A stretch of DNA of 64,000 nucleotides, from the NCBI GenBank assembly GCA_938018055.1, contig CALIKL010000011.1, positions 53,810 through 117,809 on the forward strand, written 5' to 3'. Source of the DNA: an uncultured bacterium. GTDB lineage: Bacteria > Bacteroidota > Rhodothermia > Rhodothermales > UBA10348. Below are positions 28,199 through 37,243 of the stretch, one piece after another; within the stretch, counting starts at the first letter, position 1, and each line of letters begins with the position of its first letter. The notes beneath the pieces were generated by a model. That model worked only from the letters and a program-made list of their open reading frames with translations, was not told the DNA's origin and did no database searches. Both the position numbers and the translations under genes were made by a program.

Positions 28199-29722
28199 TC
28201 AATCTGAAGAAGACGGCAGGATGGTATCTCCCGATGGCTGGTCTGGGATGAAATTCCAGCGATCCAGATGAGACGGGGTGCGTGCGTCCATGATGGCCCG
28301 GATCTGCGTCACCACATCGGGATGATCAGCCGAGACATCTTGGGCTTCAGACGGATCCTCTTGCAGGTTGAAAAGCATTACCGGACTGTCCTCTTGTCGC
28401 CGAATCTGTAGGCGGACCCCTTTCCAATCACCCATGCGAACTGCCTGCATGCCACCAAACGCATGGTACTCCCAGTACAGGGGAGATCGATCCTCTGACT
28501 GACCATGGCCCTGCAGTGTAGGCAGAAAGGACTCGCCGTCAATCGCATCGGGGATGTCAGCACCGGCGATGTCGGCGATGGTTGGCAGGATGTCCCAGAA
28601 GGCAGAAACGTGGTCAGTCGTGGATCCTGCCTCCACGTGTCCGGGCCAACGGACGATCATGGGAACGCGGATTCCGCCTTCAAAGACGCTGCCCTTCAAT
28701 CCTCGGAATTCGCCGACGGACTTGAAATAGTCTGCATACGATCCTTCTACATATGTGGCGCCGTTGTCAGATGAAAACATGACGATGGTATTGTCATCGA
28801 TGCCATGGGCTTCCAGTCTTTCCAGGATCACAGCGATATCTTGGTCCATGCGGGTGATCATGGCGGCATAGGCAGCCTTGGGACGAGGATGAGGCAGGTA
28901 GGGCCCACCCAGGAATGGACCATTGTCCATACTGTCGGGATACGCTTCAAGGGACTCTTCAGGCACTTGCAGGGCCAGATGAGGCACAGGCGAAGCAAAA
29001 ACGAGGAAGAAAGGCTCGTCAGCATGCTGATCAATGAAGTCCACTACGGCCTCGCGCATCAGGTCGGGAGCGTAGTCATTCCCTGCAAACCGATCGTAAT
29101 AGTCCTGGTCCGTGTCAAGCGGCGTATCCAGGGTCTGGTGAGCGGCGAACCAGGCTCCATTGTCCAGCGAATCGGCTTCGGAGTCACTCCAAAGATGGGT
29201 AGGGTAGTAGTTGTGAGCTACGCGTTGGCACAGATATCCGTAGAAGCGATCAAATCCTTGATTATTGGGATGACCCTCTGACTCCGGGCCTCCCAGGCCC
29301 CACTTTCCGACAAAGCCCGTTGCGTATCCTGCTGGCTTCAGCATTTCGGCGATGGTTACCTCAGCGTCCAGCAAGGGCAGCTGTCCTTCAGGTTCGGTTG
29401 GCCCCCATCCACCCATTTCGAAGTTGTCCCGAACGTAAGCAGTACCGGTATGCTTGCCTGTCAGCAAGGAACCGCGGGAGGGAGCACACACCGGGCTTCC
29501 GGAGTAATGCTGAGTGAACCGCATACCATCTCGTGCGAGTTGATCCAGAGTTGGGGTCTGGATGATCTCCTGACCGTATGCTCCCACTTCATTGTAACCA
29601 AGGTCATCTGCCAGAATGTAGATGATGTTTGGTGGGGCCATATCGGTCTGACAAGCAGAGGCCAGCAGAAGCAAACTCGCAGAGAGGAAGGTGGTCATCG
29701 GGTTGAAATATGCCCTTTTCAT
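28199..29722 (-). CDS. type I sulfatase (arylsulfatase-like) lipoprotein
   Basis: NIIYILADDLGYNEVGAYG, formylglycine motif SPVCAPSRGSLLTGKHTG, FSSDNGATY, GGIRVPMIVRWPG. Confidence 0.93.
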   Translation of the reverse strand: MKRAYFNPMTTFLSASLLLLASACQTDMAPPNIIYILADDLGYNEVGAYGQEIIQTPTLDQLARDGMRFTQHYSGSPVCAPSRGSLLTGKHTGTAYVRDNFEMGGWGPTEPEGQLPLLDAEVTIAEMLKPAGYATGFVGKWGLGGPESEGHPNNQGFDRFYGYLCQRVAHNYYPTHLWSDSEADSLDNGAWFAAHQTLDTPLDTDQDYYDRFAGNDYAPDLMREAVVDFIDQHADEPFFLVFASPVPHLALQVPEESLEAYPDSMDNGPFLGGPYLPHPRPKAAYAAMITRMDQDIAVILERLEAHGIDDNTIVMFSSDNGATYVEGSYADYFKSVGEFRGLKGSVFEGGIRVPMIVRWPGHVEAGSTTDHVSAFWDILPTIADIAGADIPDAIDGESFLPTLQGHGQSEDRSPLYWEYHAFGGMQAVRMGDWKGVRLQIRRQEDSPVMLFNLQEDPSEAQDVSADHPDVVTQIRAIMDARTPSHLDRWNFIPDQPSGDTILPSSSD

Positions 29723-29769
29723 GCGTAGCGCTCCTTTAAGATTGCGATGGAAACCGGAATCATGTTACG

Positions 29770-29781
29770 GAGAACGTTCTC
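29770..29781. promoter_or_regulatory. perfect 12-bp palindrome, candidate operator upstream of the sulfatase
   Basis: GAGAACGTTCTC, 47 nt upstream of the sulfatase ATG. Confidence 0.35.
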
Positions 29782-29929
29782 GTTGACATCCTCCTATCTG
29801 TTCACATACAGACCAGGCTTACCTGTTATGCATTCCCCGAGCCTGCTGATCACACCGTCACAGCGGCCGATCCTCCCGTTATATACGACAACAGATTCCT
29901 TTGCCGGAAGCAACCAATGAGGTACGGAC

Positions 29930-29966
29930 AAAAAAAGCCTCATCCAGTGTGACTGGATGAGGCTCT
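29930..29966 (-). terminator. intrinsic terminator of the tRNA-Phe/tRNA-Asp unit
   Basis: 13-bp stem AGCCTCATCCAGT-GTG-ACTGGATGAGGCT with a T-run on the minus strand (AAAAAAA on +). Confidence 0.8.
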
Positions 29967-29973
29967 TATCGGG

Positions 29974-30048
29974 CGGTCCGGACGAGACTCGAACTCGCGA
30001 CCTCCTGCGTGACAGGCAGGCGTTCTAACCAAACTGAACTACCGGACC
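29974..30048 (-). tRNA. tRNA-Asp (anticodon GTC)
   Basis: Minus strand GGTCCGGTAGTTCAGTTTGGTTAGAACGCCTGCCTGTCACGCAGGAGGTCGCGAGTTCGAGTCTCGTCCGGACCG; all arms pair. Confidence 0.95.
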
Positions 30049-30190
30049 CGATGCTTCGGTGTGTTGAAGCGGCTTCCAAACGAAGCGGCCGAAAAGATAC
30101 GGTCGTCTTCGATCAGCAAGCAACTCCCGGACTTTGAGGAATCCGTGGAGGACTGTGGCGGCCGATGACAAATCGATGCGCTACAGCGTG

Positions 30191-30263
30191 TGGTCAGGGA
30201 CGGAATTGAACCGCCGACACATGGATTTTCAGTCCATTGCTCTACCAACTGAGCTACCTGACC
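30191..30263 (-). tRNA. tRNA-Phe (anticodon GAA)
   Basis: Minus strand GGTCAGGTAGCTCAGTTGGTAGAGCAATGGACTGAAAATCCATGTGTCGGCGGTTCAATTCCGTCCCTGACCA. Confidence 0.95.
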
Positions 30264-30276
30264 GGGAGAGCCGACG

Positions 30277-30306
30277 AATATACGCTCGTGTCGGAAGCCC
30301 ATGCAA
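30277..30306 (-). promoter_or_regulatory. putative sigma70-type promoter of the tRNA-Phe/Asp unit
   Basis: Minus strand TTGCAT - 18 nt - TATATT, 13 nt upstream of the tRNA-Phe 5' end. Confidence 0.45.
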
Positions 30307-30381
30307 CCACGCGCGGTTCCGTTTTTCGGTTTCACCGGAGGTTGACAATTCAAGCCACTGCAATAATGCCAACCCGAACCG

Positions 30382-31263
30382 TCAGTTGGTCTTACGAGCG
30401 CCCCACATGAGCTTGCCCCGCAATGTCGAGAAGTAATCCTGGTCTTTGAATCGGATGAGTCGAACCCGGTGCTTGGCGCGGTGGATGCGGACCGGCCCTG
30501 GATGACTCGTTCCTTCTGCACTGATGCCGTCGGAAGTGAAAATGTAGGTTCGATCTTCATCGAGCACTTCGAGCTCGATGTTCACCGTTTCCGGGAGCAC
30601 AACCGGTCGCACGGTCAGTGAGTGGGGAGCGATGGGTGTGATCAGGATGGAACCACATCCGGGAGTCATGATGGGACCACCGAGTGCCAGGGAATAGGCC
30701 GTGGAACCAGTTGGAGTAGAGATGATCAGTCCATCTGCCCAATACGTATTCATCTCGACGCCGTCCACCCGGACCCTGATCGCGAGTAGCCCGGCAGCCC
30801 CGGAGCGTTGAACAGTGAATTCATTCACAGCACAAGGAACGGGGAGTGCCGGACCATTGACACGCTCGGCCTGCAGTACAAGACGTTCCTCCACGATAAA
30901 ATCCCCTTCATCCAGCTGCTTGAGCCGCTGGGAGAGAGCGCCGCCTTCGACATTTGCAAGGAACCCAAGCCGGCCGTGATTCACTCCCAATATGGGTTTG
31001 GCTGCTGTGCCAAATGCGGCTACCGTGTTGAGCAGCGTCCCGTCCCCACCGAAAGAGAGCAGGATATCCGCCTGCTCAATAAAGGAAGCTGGGCTGTCAG
31101 CAACCCGTTCTGCATCACGAAGCAGGTCATGGCGGGCAAGGACTTCGGCCATACGGGGATGCAGCACATAGGAGTACCCCGAGTCCTGAAATGTTTGGAT
31201 CAGGTCGGCCAAGGGCTTCCAAAGGCTGTCTTTGCTCGGATTTCCGGTGATTCCGAATCGCAT
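30382..31263 (-). CDS. nadK: NAD kinase
   Basis: ILLSFGGDGTLLNTVAAFG, ILGVNHGRLGFLANV, DGLIISTPTGSTAYSLALGGPI. Confidence 0.95.
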   Translation of the reverse strand: MRFGITGNPSKDSLWKPLADLIQTFQDSGYSYVLHPRMAEVLARHDLLRDAERVADSPASFIEQADILLSFGGDGTLLNTVAAFGTAAKPILGVNHGRLGFLANVEGGALSQRLKQLDEGDFIVEERLVLQAERVNGPALPVPCAVNEFTVQRSGAAGLLAIRVRVDGVEMNTYWADGLIISTPTGSTAYSLALGGPIMTPGCGSILITPIAPHSLTVRPVVLPETVNIELEVLDEDRTYIFTSDGISAEGTSHPGPVRIHRAKHRVRLIRFKDQDYFSTLRGKLMWGARKTN

Positions 31264-31374
31264 GATGAAGCGGTTAAACGGGAAGATCTGTGAAACTACG
31301 GGCTATGAGGTCGGCTCGCCACCCGGTTGCGCGTCGAGAACCGTGGGTCTATTCCTTGTTTCGACCCCATCGAG

Positions 31375-32862
31375 ATGAAGAAAGGAATTCGATATTTCAA
31401 ACTGTTGAGCGCAAGTCCGACCGGGCTGCGTTCGCCACTTGTCACGGTAGAAATCGTTATCGCACCGGGTATTCCTCGACACCATGTCGTAGGGCTGGCA
31501 CACGGGGCAGTCAAGGAATCGCTCGTTCGAATCCGTGCGGCAATTCAACGCGCCGGGTTTGACTTTCCCAGGGGTGCAGTCACTGTAAACCTCGCACCAG
31601 CGGATACGCGCAAGGACGGCTCGGCTTTTGATCTTCCGATCGCTTTGGGCATTCTGGCCGCAGACAAGAAAATTGATGCGTCGGCGCTTGCGGAGAAGCC
31701 TGTGTTGGTCATGGGCGAGTTGTCACTTGATGGCAGCGTGCGTCCCGTGGCGGGCGTCATGCCAGCCTTGCTACGATCGGTCGAACAACACGTGGTTCGT
31801 GCCCTTATTCCCAAGGCAAACGAGCCAGAAGCAGTTCCATTTGCATCCATTGATGTCGCAAGTGTGTCATCGTTGCAGGAGGCTGTGGATCAGGTTGGTG
31901 GCAATGCCTCCTTCAAGGCGGTCAAAAAGGAGCCTGCATGCGATCGAGGAGCACCTGAGCCCTGTTATCCAGACTTTGCTATGGTAGTCGGTCAGAGGGA
32001 CGCCGTCAGGAGTCTGGCATTGGCCGCCACAGGACGTCACAACGTGCTCATGACCGGACCGCCCGGCTGCGGCAAGACCCTCATGGCGCGCTGCCTTGGT
32101 GGTATACTTCCTCCCTGGACAAAAGAACTGGCACTGGAAGCCACCTGTCTACATTCATTGCGCAGTCCAGGCCTGCACCTGTTGGCGCATCGACCTTTTC
32201 GTTCTCCGCATCACAGCGTGTCACCGGCCGGGCTTCTCGGTGGAGGTAATCCGTTGAGGCCCGGGGAGGTTTCTCTTGCCCATGGAGGTGTTCTGTTCCT
32301 CGATGAACTTCCAGAATTCAGTTCGCGAGCGTTGGAAGGGCTGAGGGAGCCCATGCAGGATCGGGTTGTCACCCTGTCAAGGGCACGGCACGTCGAATCC
32401 TTCCCAGCGGATTTCCAGCTCGTTGCGGCCATGAATCCCTGTCCGTGTGGCTTGGGCAGCCTGACGCGTAATGAATGTCGCTGCTCAGAGCGTCGACGAC
32501 GCTCTTATTTGAGCCGGATCAGTAACCCACTTCTGGACAGGATTGACATCCACGTTATGGTTCCGGCTGTGGATCCTGTTGACTGCTTGCAAAGCTCATC
32601 AACTGACTCTGCAGCCTTAGCAACATCCATATTGCGTGCGGCGAATCGTTTAGCAAATGAGAAACCACGAATTCACGAAGACGCTGAACGAGCATTGACT
32701 AGAGCTTCGTCAAGTTTGGGGTTATCCATGCGCGCCATGTCCAGTGTACGCCGGATTGCGCAAACCATCTGCGCTTACGACCAAGAAGATGTTGTCGTGA
32801 AGCGCCATGTATCCGAAGCCATCAGACTCGGTGGTCAGGGAAGACGCGCCGTCGTGGATTGA
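31375..32862 (+). CDS. YifB/ComM family Mg-chelatase-like AAA ATPase
   Basis: VEIVIAPGIPRHHVVGLAHGAVKESLVRIRAAI, Walker A GPPGCGKTLMARCL, GGGNPLRPGEVSLAHGGVLFLDELPEFSSRALEGLREP, NPCPCG. Confidence 0.94.
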   Translation: MKKGIRYFKLLSASPTGLRSPLVTVEIVIAPGIPRHHVVGLAHGAVKESLVRIRAAIQRAGFDFPRGAVTVNLAPADTRKDGSAFDLPIALGILAADKKIDASALAEKPVLVMGELSLDGSVRPVAGVMPALLRSVEQHVVRALIPKANEPEAVPFASIDVASVSSLQEAVDQVGGNASFKAVKKEPACDRGAPEPCYPDFAMVVGQRDAVRSLALAATGRHNVLMTGPPGCGKTLMARCLGGILPPWTKELALEATCLHSLRSPGLHLLAHRPFRSPHHSVSPAGLLGGGNPLRPGEVSLAHGGVLFLDELPEFSSRALEGLREPMQDRVVTLSRARHVESFPADFQLVAAMNPCPCGLGSLTRNECRCSERRRRSYLSRISNPLLDRIDIHVMVPAVDPVDCLQSSSTDSAALATSILRAANRLANEKPRIHEDAERALTRASSSLGLSMRAMSSVRRIAQTICAYDQEDVVVKRHVSEAIRLGGQGRRAVVD

Positions 32863-33248
32863 TCCGTAGCCATCAACAATCGCAAATTCAGCGCACGGGC
32901 TGCACTGGCAACGACCGCAAAGTGCTTCACTAACGCATCCTCATCGGCTCGCAGCACCAAGGCCGTGCGTCCATCCAGTACATTTTGGATGGCAGGAATC
33001 AGGGCGTCGCCGGTGATCTGCTGTTGTTCGACATAAAACGTCCCATCAGATGTCACCGAAACAGACACGTACTGGGCCACAGTCGGAGTGGAAGTCTGCG
33101 TTCTTGGAAGATTGACCTGAATACCAAACTGAGGAATGAAATTGCTGGTCAGCAAGAAAAAGATCAGCAGCAACAAGACGATATCAGCCAGACCTGCCTG
33201 GCTGAAGTTCATCAAGGGTTTACGCTCGGTAGAGAAATTCAGGGACAT
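32835..33248 (-). CDS. ExbD/TolR family biopolymer transport protein
   Basis: LADIVLLLLIFFLLTSNFIPQFGIQVNLP single TM plus periplasmic domain; adjacent to an ExbB homologue. Confidence 0.87.
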   Translation of the reverse strand: MSLNFSTERKPLMNFSQAGLADIVLLLLIFFLLTSNFIPQFGIQVNLPRTQTSTPTVAQYVSVSVTSDGTFYVEQQQITGDALIPAIQNVLDGRTALVLRADEDALVKHFAVVASAARALNLRLLMATDQSTTARLP

Positions 33249-33257
33249 GCGTTCCGA

Positions 33258-33983
33258 CTAAAAACTGGATGGGTAATCGGAACTGTCACTATCCGGGGCT
33301 GGCGTTTGAAGCAAATCGATGAATTCGGTCGCAGACTGCTCCATGTCATTGACCAGCCGGTTGATTCTGCCGAGCAGAAAGTTGTAGAAAAAGAAGGCGA
33401 GGATACCGACCACCAGGCCCGCTGCGGTCGAGATCAGGGCTTCCCAAATACCCCCGGCAAGGACACTCGGATTGACATTGCCCTGTAGGTTCTGAATTTC
33501 CTGGAAAGCGTCAATCATTCCGGTCACAGTTCCCAGAAATCCCAGCATCGGAGCAATTCCGGCTATCGACGCTAGAATGTCCATGCGTTTCTCCAGTTCG
33601 AAAGCTTCGTGCTTGCCGGAGGCATTTACCGCATCCTGAATTTCTGAAATTGGTCGCCCCAGTCGCTCCAGCCCATGCTTCAGAATTCGAGTAAGGGGTT
33701 TGTCCTGGACTTCGCAAAAGGCTTGTGCGCTGTTGATATTTCCTGCTGCAACGTATTCCCGAATTCGCCCCATGATTTCGCCTCGGTCGGTAGCTGACTT
33801 CCGGATGGTCATAAGGCGCTCGACCAGCAAATAGATAGTCAGGAGCGATAGAGCAAAAATGGGAATCATTATCCAGCCAGCCTGGAAGATGATGTCCAGC
33901 TGACTGACTGCGTTTGGGTCAGCGACAGTCTGCAGCGAATCCAATCCTGCTGCGTCGATATCCTGGAAGGCCAAATGGCTCAT
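33258..33983 (-). CDS. MotA/TolQ/ExbB proton channel family protein
   Basis: LASIAGIAPMLGFLGTVTGMIDAFQEI, LAGGIWEALISTAAGLVVGILAFFFYNFL. Confidence 0.92.
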   Translation of the reverse strand: MSHLAFQDIDAAGLDSLQTVADPNAVSQLDIIFQAGWIMIPIFALSLLTIYLLVERLMTIRKSATDRGEIMGRIREYVAAGNINSAQAFCEVQDKPLTRILKHGLERLGRPISEIQDAVNASGKHEAFELEKRMDILASIAGIAPMLGFLGTVTGMIDAFQEIQNLQGNVNPSVLAGGIWEALISTAAGLVVGILAFFFYNFLLGRINRLVNDMEQSATEFIDLLQTPAPDSDSSDYPSSF

Positions 33984-34024
33984 GAAACTCCTTTCGGTTG
34001 GGGGGTGGAATGGCGTCTGCGCCT

Positions 34025-35440
34025 TTAGCGAATTGCGAGCACCCAGGTTCCTGCCGGAAGCTCATTGGCCCGTTGTGCTCGAGCGGAATCGGCAAGGGCG
34101 GCTGTCTCATAGTGACCAACAGCAATTCGATAACGGGTCGCATCATCCGATTCGTATCCGAGCACACCCATCGGGAGTTCGAGACTCGAGAACTGACCGA
34201 GGGCCTGACGGGCAGTAATCTCGTTCAATGTCGAGCCTACGACCAACGTGTAACCACCCATGCCACGAACCAGGTCATCGGAATGAGCCTCGACCGGAGC
34301 GTCAGGCGGAATGGGCTCCTCTGAACCGTCAGCGGAAGATGTTGGCGATTCGGTGGCCTCGTCAGGGTTCGCACCAGCTGCGCTGTCAGTATCTGCTTGT
34401 GCAATGACCAAGGAGGAATCCGAGAGCGATGCAGAAGTCGAATCGTCCGTAGCTATTTCCTGTTCGGTTTCCTGTTCTGCCAGAGCGGGCTCTGTGGACG
34501 CCGGAGAAAGACCGAATCGGTATATCAAGGCAATCAAAACAATCAGGGAAACAACCCCAATGATCCAAACAGCAGCCTTGGATGAATCGCCTTCCGATCG
34601 CTCGTAACGCCGTGGAGAACGTGAACGTGCAGGAGGCGGAACAATGGGTACTTCATCCGCTGCGGGTTCATCACCCGTCGCTTCAGATATCTCCTTTTCA
34701 GGCGAATCAGCTGTACCAGCCATATCAGACGTTCCAACACCCTCAATTGGGTCTTCGGTACGCTCGGTATGGGGTGCTTCCTGCGGTGAGTCGGTAGCTT
34801 CGAGGGCTGTTTCTGAGTGATCCTCAGCTTCGAGGTGCTCCTCGCCAACATCAACGTCTGCGTGATCCACCGTGGGGCCTTCTACGGTCGACGTTCCTTC
34901 CATAGAGACGTCGGTGTCCGGGGAGACCAGGGACGAGGGAGGCTCTTCTATGAGTTCGTTGTCTGACTCCACATGTGCCAACTCTTCAGAATAGCCATCG
35001 ATGGCTGGCATTTCTGCCATAGAGGGAAAGTCTTCGTCCTGCTCAAAGTGAGCGATGCCGTCACTGAACGTGAACGTGCCGAGGCCGCGCAAAACACTTA
35101 TACCTGATTCAAGGAGCTCGCTTCGCACGTCATTGGCCCATGCTGCGCTCATACGTTCAGCGTCATGAGGGTCCAATCCACCGTCGCAACTTAATAGCGC
35201 TGAGAGCAAATGGAATCCACGTGGTTCCCCTTTGTCGACATCGGCGGAGAACCCGATCGCTTCGTCGACCCGGAACACGATGGACCTCCGAGGAGATGTC
35301 CAGATTCGATGCTTTTCATGGACATGCTGCTGCGCCACGGGGGCTTCGTTGACGAATACCCCAAAGCCTTTTACCCCTACGTCCCAACCTCGCAGCAATG
35401 ACTTCGCGATGAGCCGTCCTATAGCCATGCGTTGCTTCAC
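34025..35440 (-). CDS. HU/CCDC81-like N-terminal domain plus TM and SPOR domain protein
   Basis: N-terminal HU-like region, acidic linker, TM VWIIGVVSLIVLIALIYRF, C-terminal SPOR-like GGYTLVVGSTLNEITARQALGQFSSLELPMGVLGYESDDATRYRIAVGHYETAALADSARAQ. Confidence 0.75.
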   Translation of the reverse strand: MKQRMAIGRLIAKSLLRGWDVGVKGFGVFVNEAPVAQQHVHEKHRIWTSPRRSIVFRVDEAIGFSADVDKGEPRGFHLLSALLSCDGGLDPHDAERMSAAWANDVRSELLESGISVLRGLGTFTFSDGIAHFEQDEDFPSMAEMPAIDGYSEELAHVESDNELIEEPPSSLVSPDTDVSMEGTSTVEGPTVDHADVDVGEEHLEAEDHSETALEATDSPQEAPHTERTEDPIEGVGTSDMAGTADSPEKEISEATGDEPAADEVPIVPPPARSRSPRRYERSEGDSSKAAVWIIGVVSLIVLIALIYRFGLSPASTEPALAEQETEQEIATDDSTSASLSDSSLVIAQADTDSAAGANPDEATESPTSSADGSEEPIPPDAPVEAHSDDLVRGMGGYTLVVGSTLNEITARQALGQFSSLELPMGVLGYESDDATRYRIAVGHYETAALADSARAQRANELPAGTWVLAIR

Positions 35441-35506
35441 GTATCTGCGGATCTATTGGGTGGAGAGTGGACGTGTACGGGAAAGATAAGGGTCCCTGTC
35501 AGTTGG

Positions 35507-37243
35507 TTACCAACGATAACGCAAGCCGATAAAGAAGACACCGGATTCAAAAGCGTAGTTGCGCCAAAACTGATGGTTGGAGCCAAGATCCCGGACTCCG
35601 GTTGTCAGGCCATAATTGTGATGGAAAAACCACGATACCATGGCGGATACGGATGTGTATGCAGGTATTTCCAGGGTTTGAGCGAGATCGGCATGCCGGG
35701 TGGTCTCGTGAACAAACGCGATACGGGACTCCAAGTCTCCGTTCAAAAGACCCAGGGAAACGAACCCGCTGAATACGAAAGGCGACGTATACGGCGCCTG
35801 ATTTCCGGTCAAGGCCAATTCTGCTCGCTGCCATAGAGCGTCCATTCCGATCTGCAAACCCTGAAAAGGGATCAGCGTCAGGTCCAGGGCAGAGTAAAGT
35901 ACATCGGCTGATCGGTAATCAAGAACCGGGTATCCAGAGGCGTATCCGCGGGTATTCCCACCGCGTTCGAATGCGACCCGTCGAAAAGGCTGATCCCGCC
36001 ACCCGCCGGAAAAGCCGACTGTGACAAGCTCTGTCTGCATGCGGAGGCCCAAGCTGGCGTCTACTGTGGCCAGGGAAGGCAGCATCAGCGGCTCGTCGGC
36101 CACGAATGGATGTTGCCGCATGATGTCGTCGAGATGACCTGAGGACAAGACGGGTCGAACGAGGGCTTCCAGACTCAAGGCGTCGGAGGCCACGTATTCC
36201 AGGCCAACGATTGGCGAGACGTAAGAAAGTGAGCGTGAAGGATCGACCAACGTTTGTCGATCACTGTCGAATCCCATGAAAGCCGCGCCGGCTCGAACAA
36301 AAAGCTTGGCCGAATACTGCCAGGCTACTTCTGCCAGTGCCATGCCCGACGTGACCGTGCTGCCCGGAAAGCTCCCGGCATCGAGTCCCATGGAAGACCC
36401 CAGTGCCTCGAAGCGAAGCTCTCCATCTCTGATGGGGAAGGCAGCTCGGGCGTCAATCTCCACAAATGCTGCTTCACGGTCAGTAGTGGGATCAATTCGG
36501 ACTGCTGGGTCAAATACATCGGTATCTACACCAGCAACGCCGGCGGAAGTACCGAAGTGCAGCCGTTTACAGGCACCTGGGCGACTGCTCATCGATAGGC
36601 CTCCTTCGAAGCCACTGAATGATCGAGCAGCATCAGCCTGGGCCGGGCCCGCCGGGTCAGGGATGGCGCCAAAGAGACCGTAGGAAGACCAGAAGCCAGA
36701 TCCGTCGACGCCGAATATCATGGACCCCGTGCGCTGCTCCAGATCAAAACCTGTGCGGAAGTAGTCTCGTCCTGTGGTAAGTGGCGCGCCACCAATCAGG
36801 ACATCTTGTCCGTCGGTACCGAAGTAATCCACGTCCAGTAGGAGCGTGGTCGCTTCAGACTGAATCAAGGTTGCATCTGCAGTCACAGTGCGGTCGAGGT
36901 AGGCACCAACGCGCACATCAAGGAGGCCGTCGGCGGTTGCTCTTCGCTCAATGGCAGAAACTTGTGGCGGATCTGGAGGCTGGAGGGGGGACGGCGGCAA
37001 ATCAGCACTCCGCTGGGCATACGCCTCCGTGAAGGGCAAGCGAGAGGAGGAAATATCCGGTACACGTGGCGGTGGATTGAACCCGATGATGGGCTGACGA
37101 CGAAGTGCAGGAAATGCAATGGTCAGGTCACCTGTGATCTCGACTTGGCGCGGGGCCAGGTCGGGTAGGGCCGCATCTTGCCGTGCCTGAGAAGGCATGA
37201 CCAGAAAGGAAAGGACAACGAGAAGAAGAACAGGTCGCATCAT
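35507..37243 (-). CDS. outer-membrane beta-barrel protein (TonB-receptor-barrel-like, no evident plug)
   Basis: Signal peptide, many amphipathic strands, terminal FFIGLRYRW aromatic C-terminus; 4-nt overlap with the upstream TPR gene. Confidence 0.68.
   Translation of the reverse strand: MMRPVLLLVVLSFLVMPSQARQDAALPDLAPRQVEITGDLTIAFPALRRQPIIGFNPPPRVPDISSSRLPFTEAYAQRSADLPPSPLQPPDPPQVSAIERRATADGLLDVRVGAYLDRTVTADATLIQSEATTLLLDVDYFGTDGQDVLIGGAPLTTGRDYFRTGFDLEQRTGSMIFGVDGSGFWSSYGLFGAIPDPAGPAQADAARSFSGFEGGLSMSSRPGACKRLHFGTSAGVAGVDTDVFDPAVRIDPTTDREAAFVEIDARAAFPIRDGELRFEALGSSMGLDAGSFPGSTVTSGMALAEVAWQYSAKLFVRAGAAFMGFDSDRQTLVDPSRSLSYVSPIVGLEYVASDALSLEALVRPVLSSGHLDDIMRQHPFVADEPLMLPSLATVDASLGLRMQTELVTVGFSGGWRDQPFRRVAFERGGNTRGYASGYPVLDYRSADVLYSALDLTLIPFQGLQIGMDALWQRAELALTGNQAPYTSPFVFSGFVSLGLLNGDLESRIAFVHETTRHADLAQTLEIPAYTSVSAMVSWFFHHNYGLTTGVRDLGSNHQFWRNYAFESGVFFIGLRYRW

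Noticed and set aside
30039-30560. 173-aa minus-strand ORF
   Set aside because: Overlaps tRNA-Phe and the nadK C-terminus; no coding signal independent of them.
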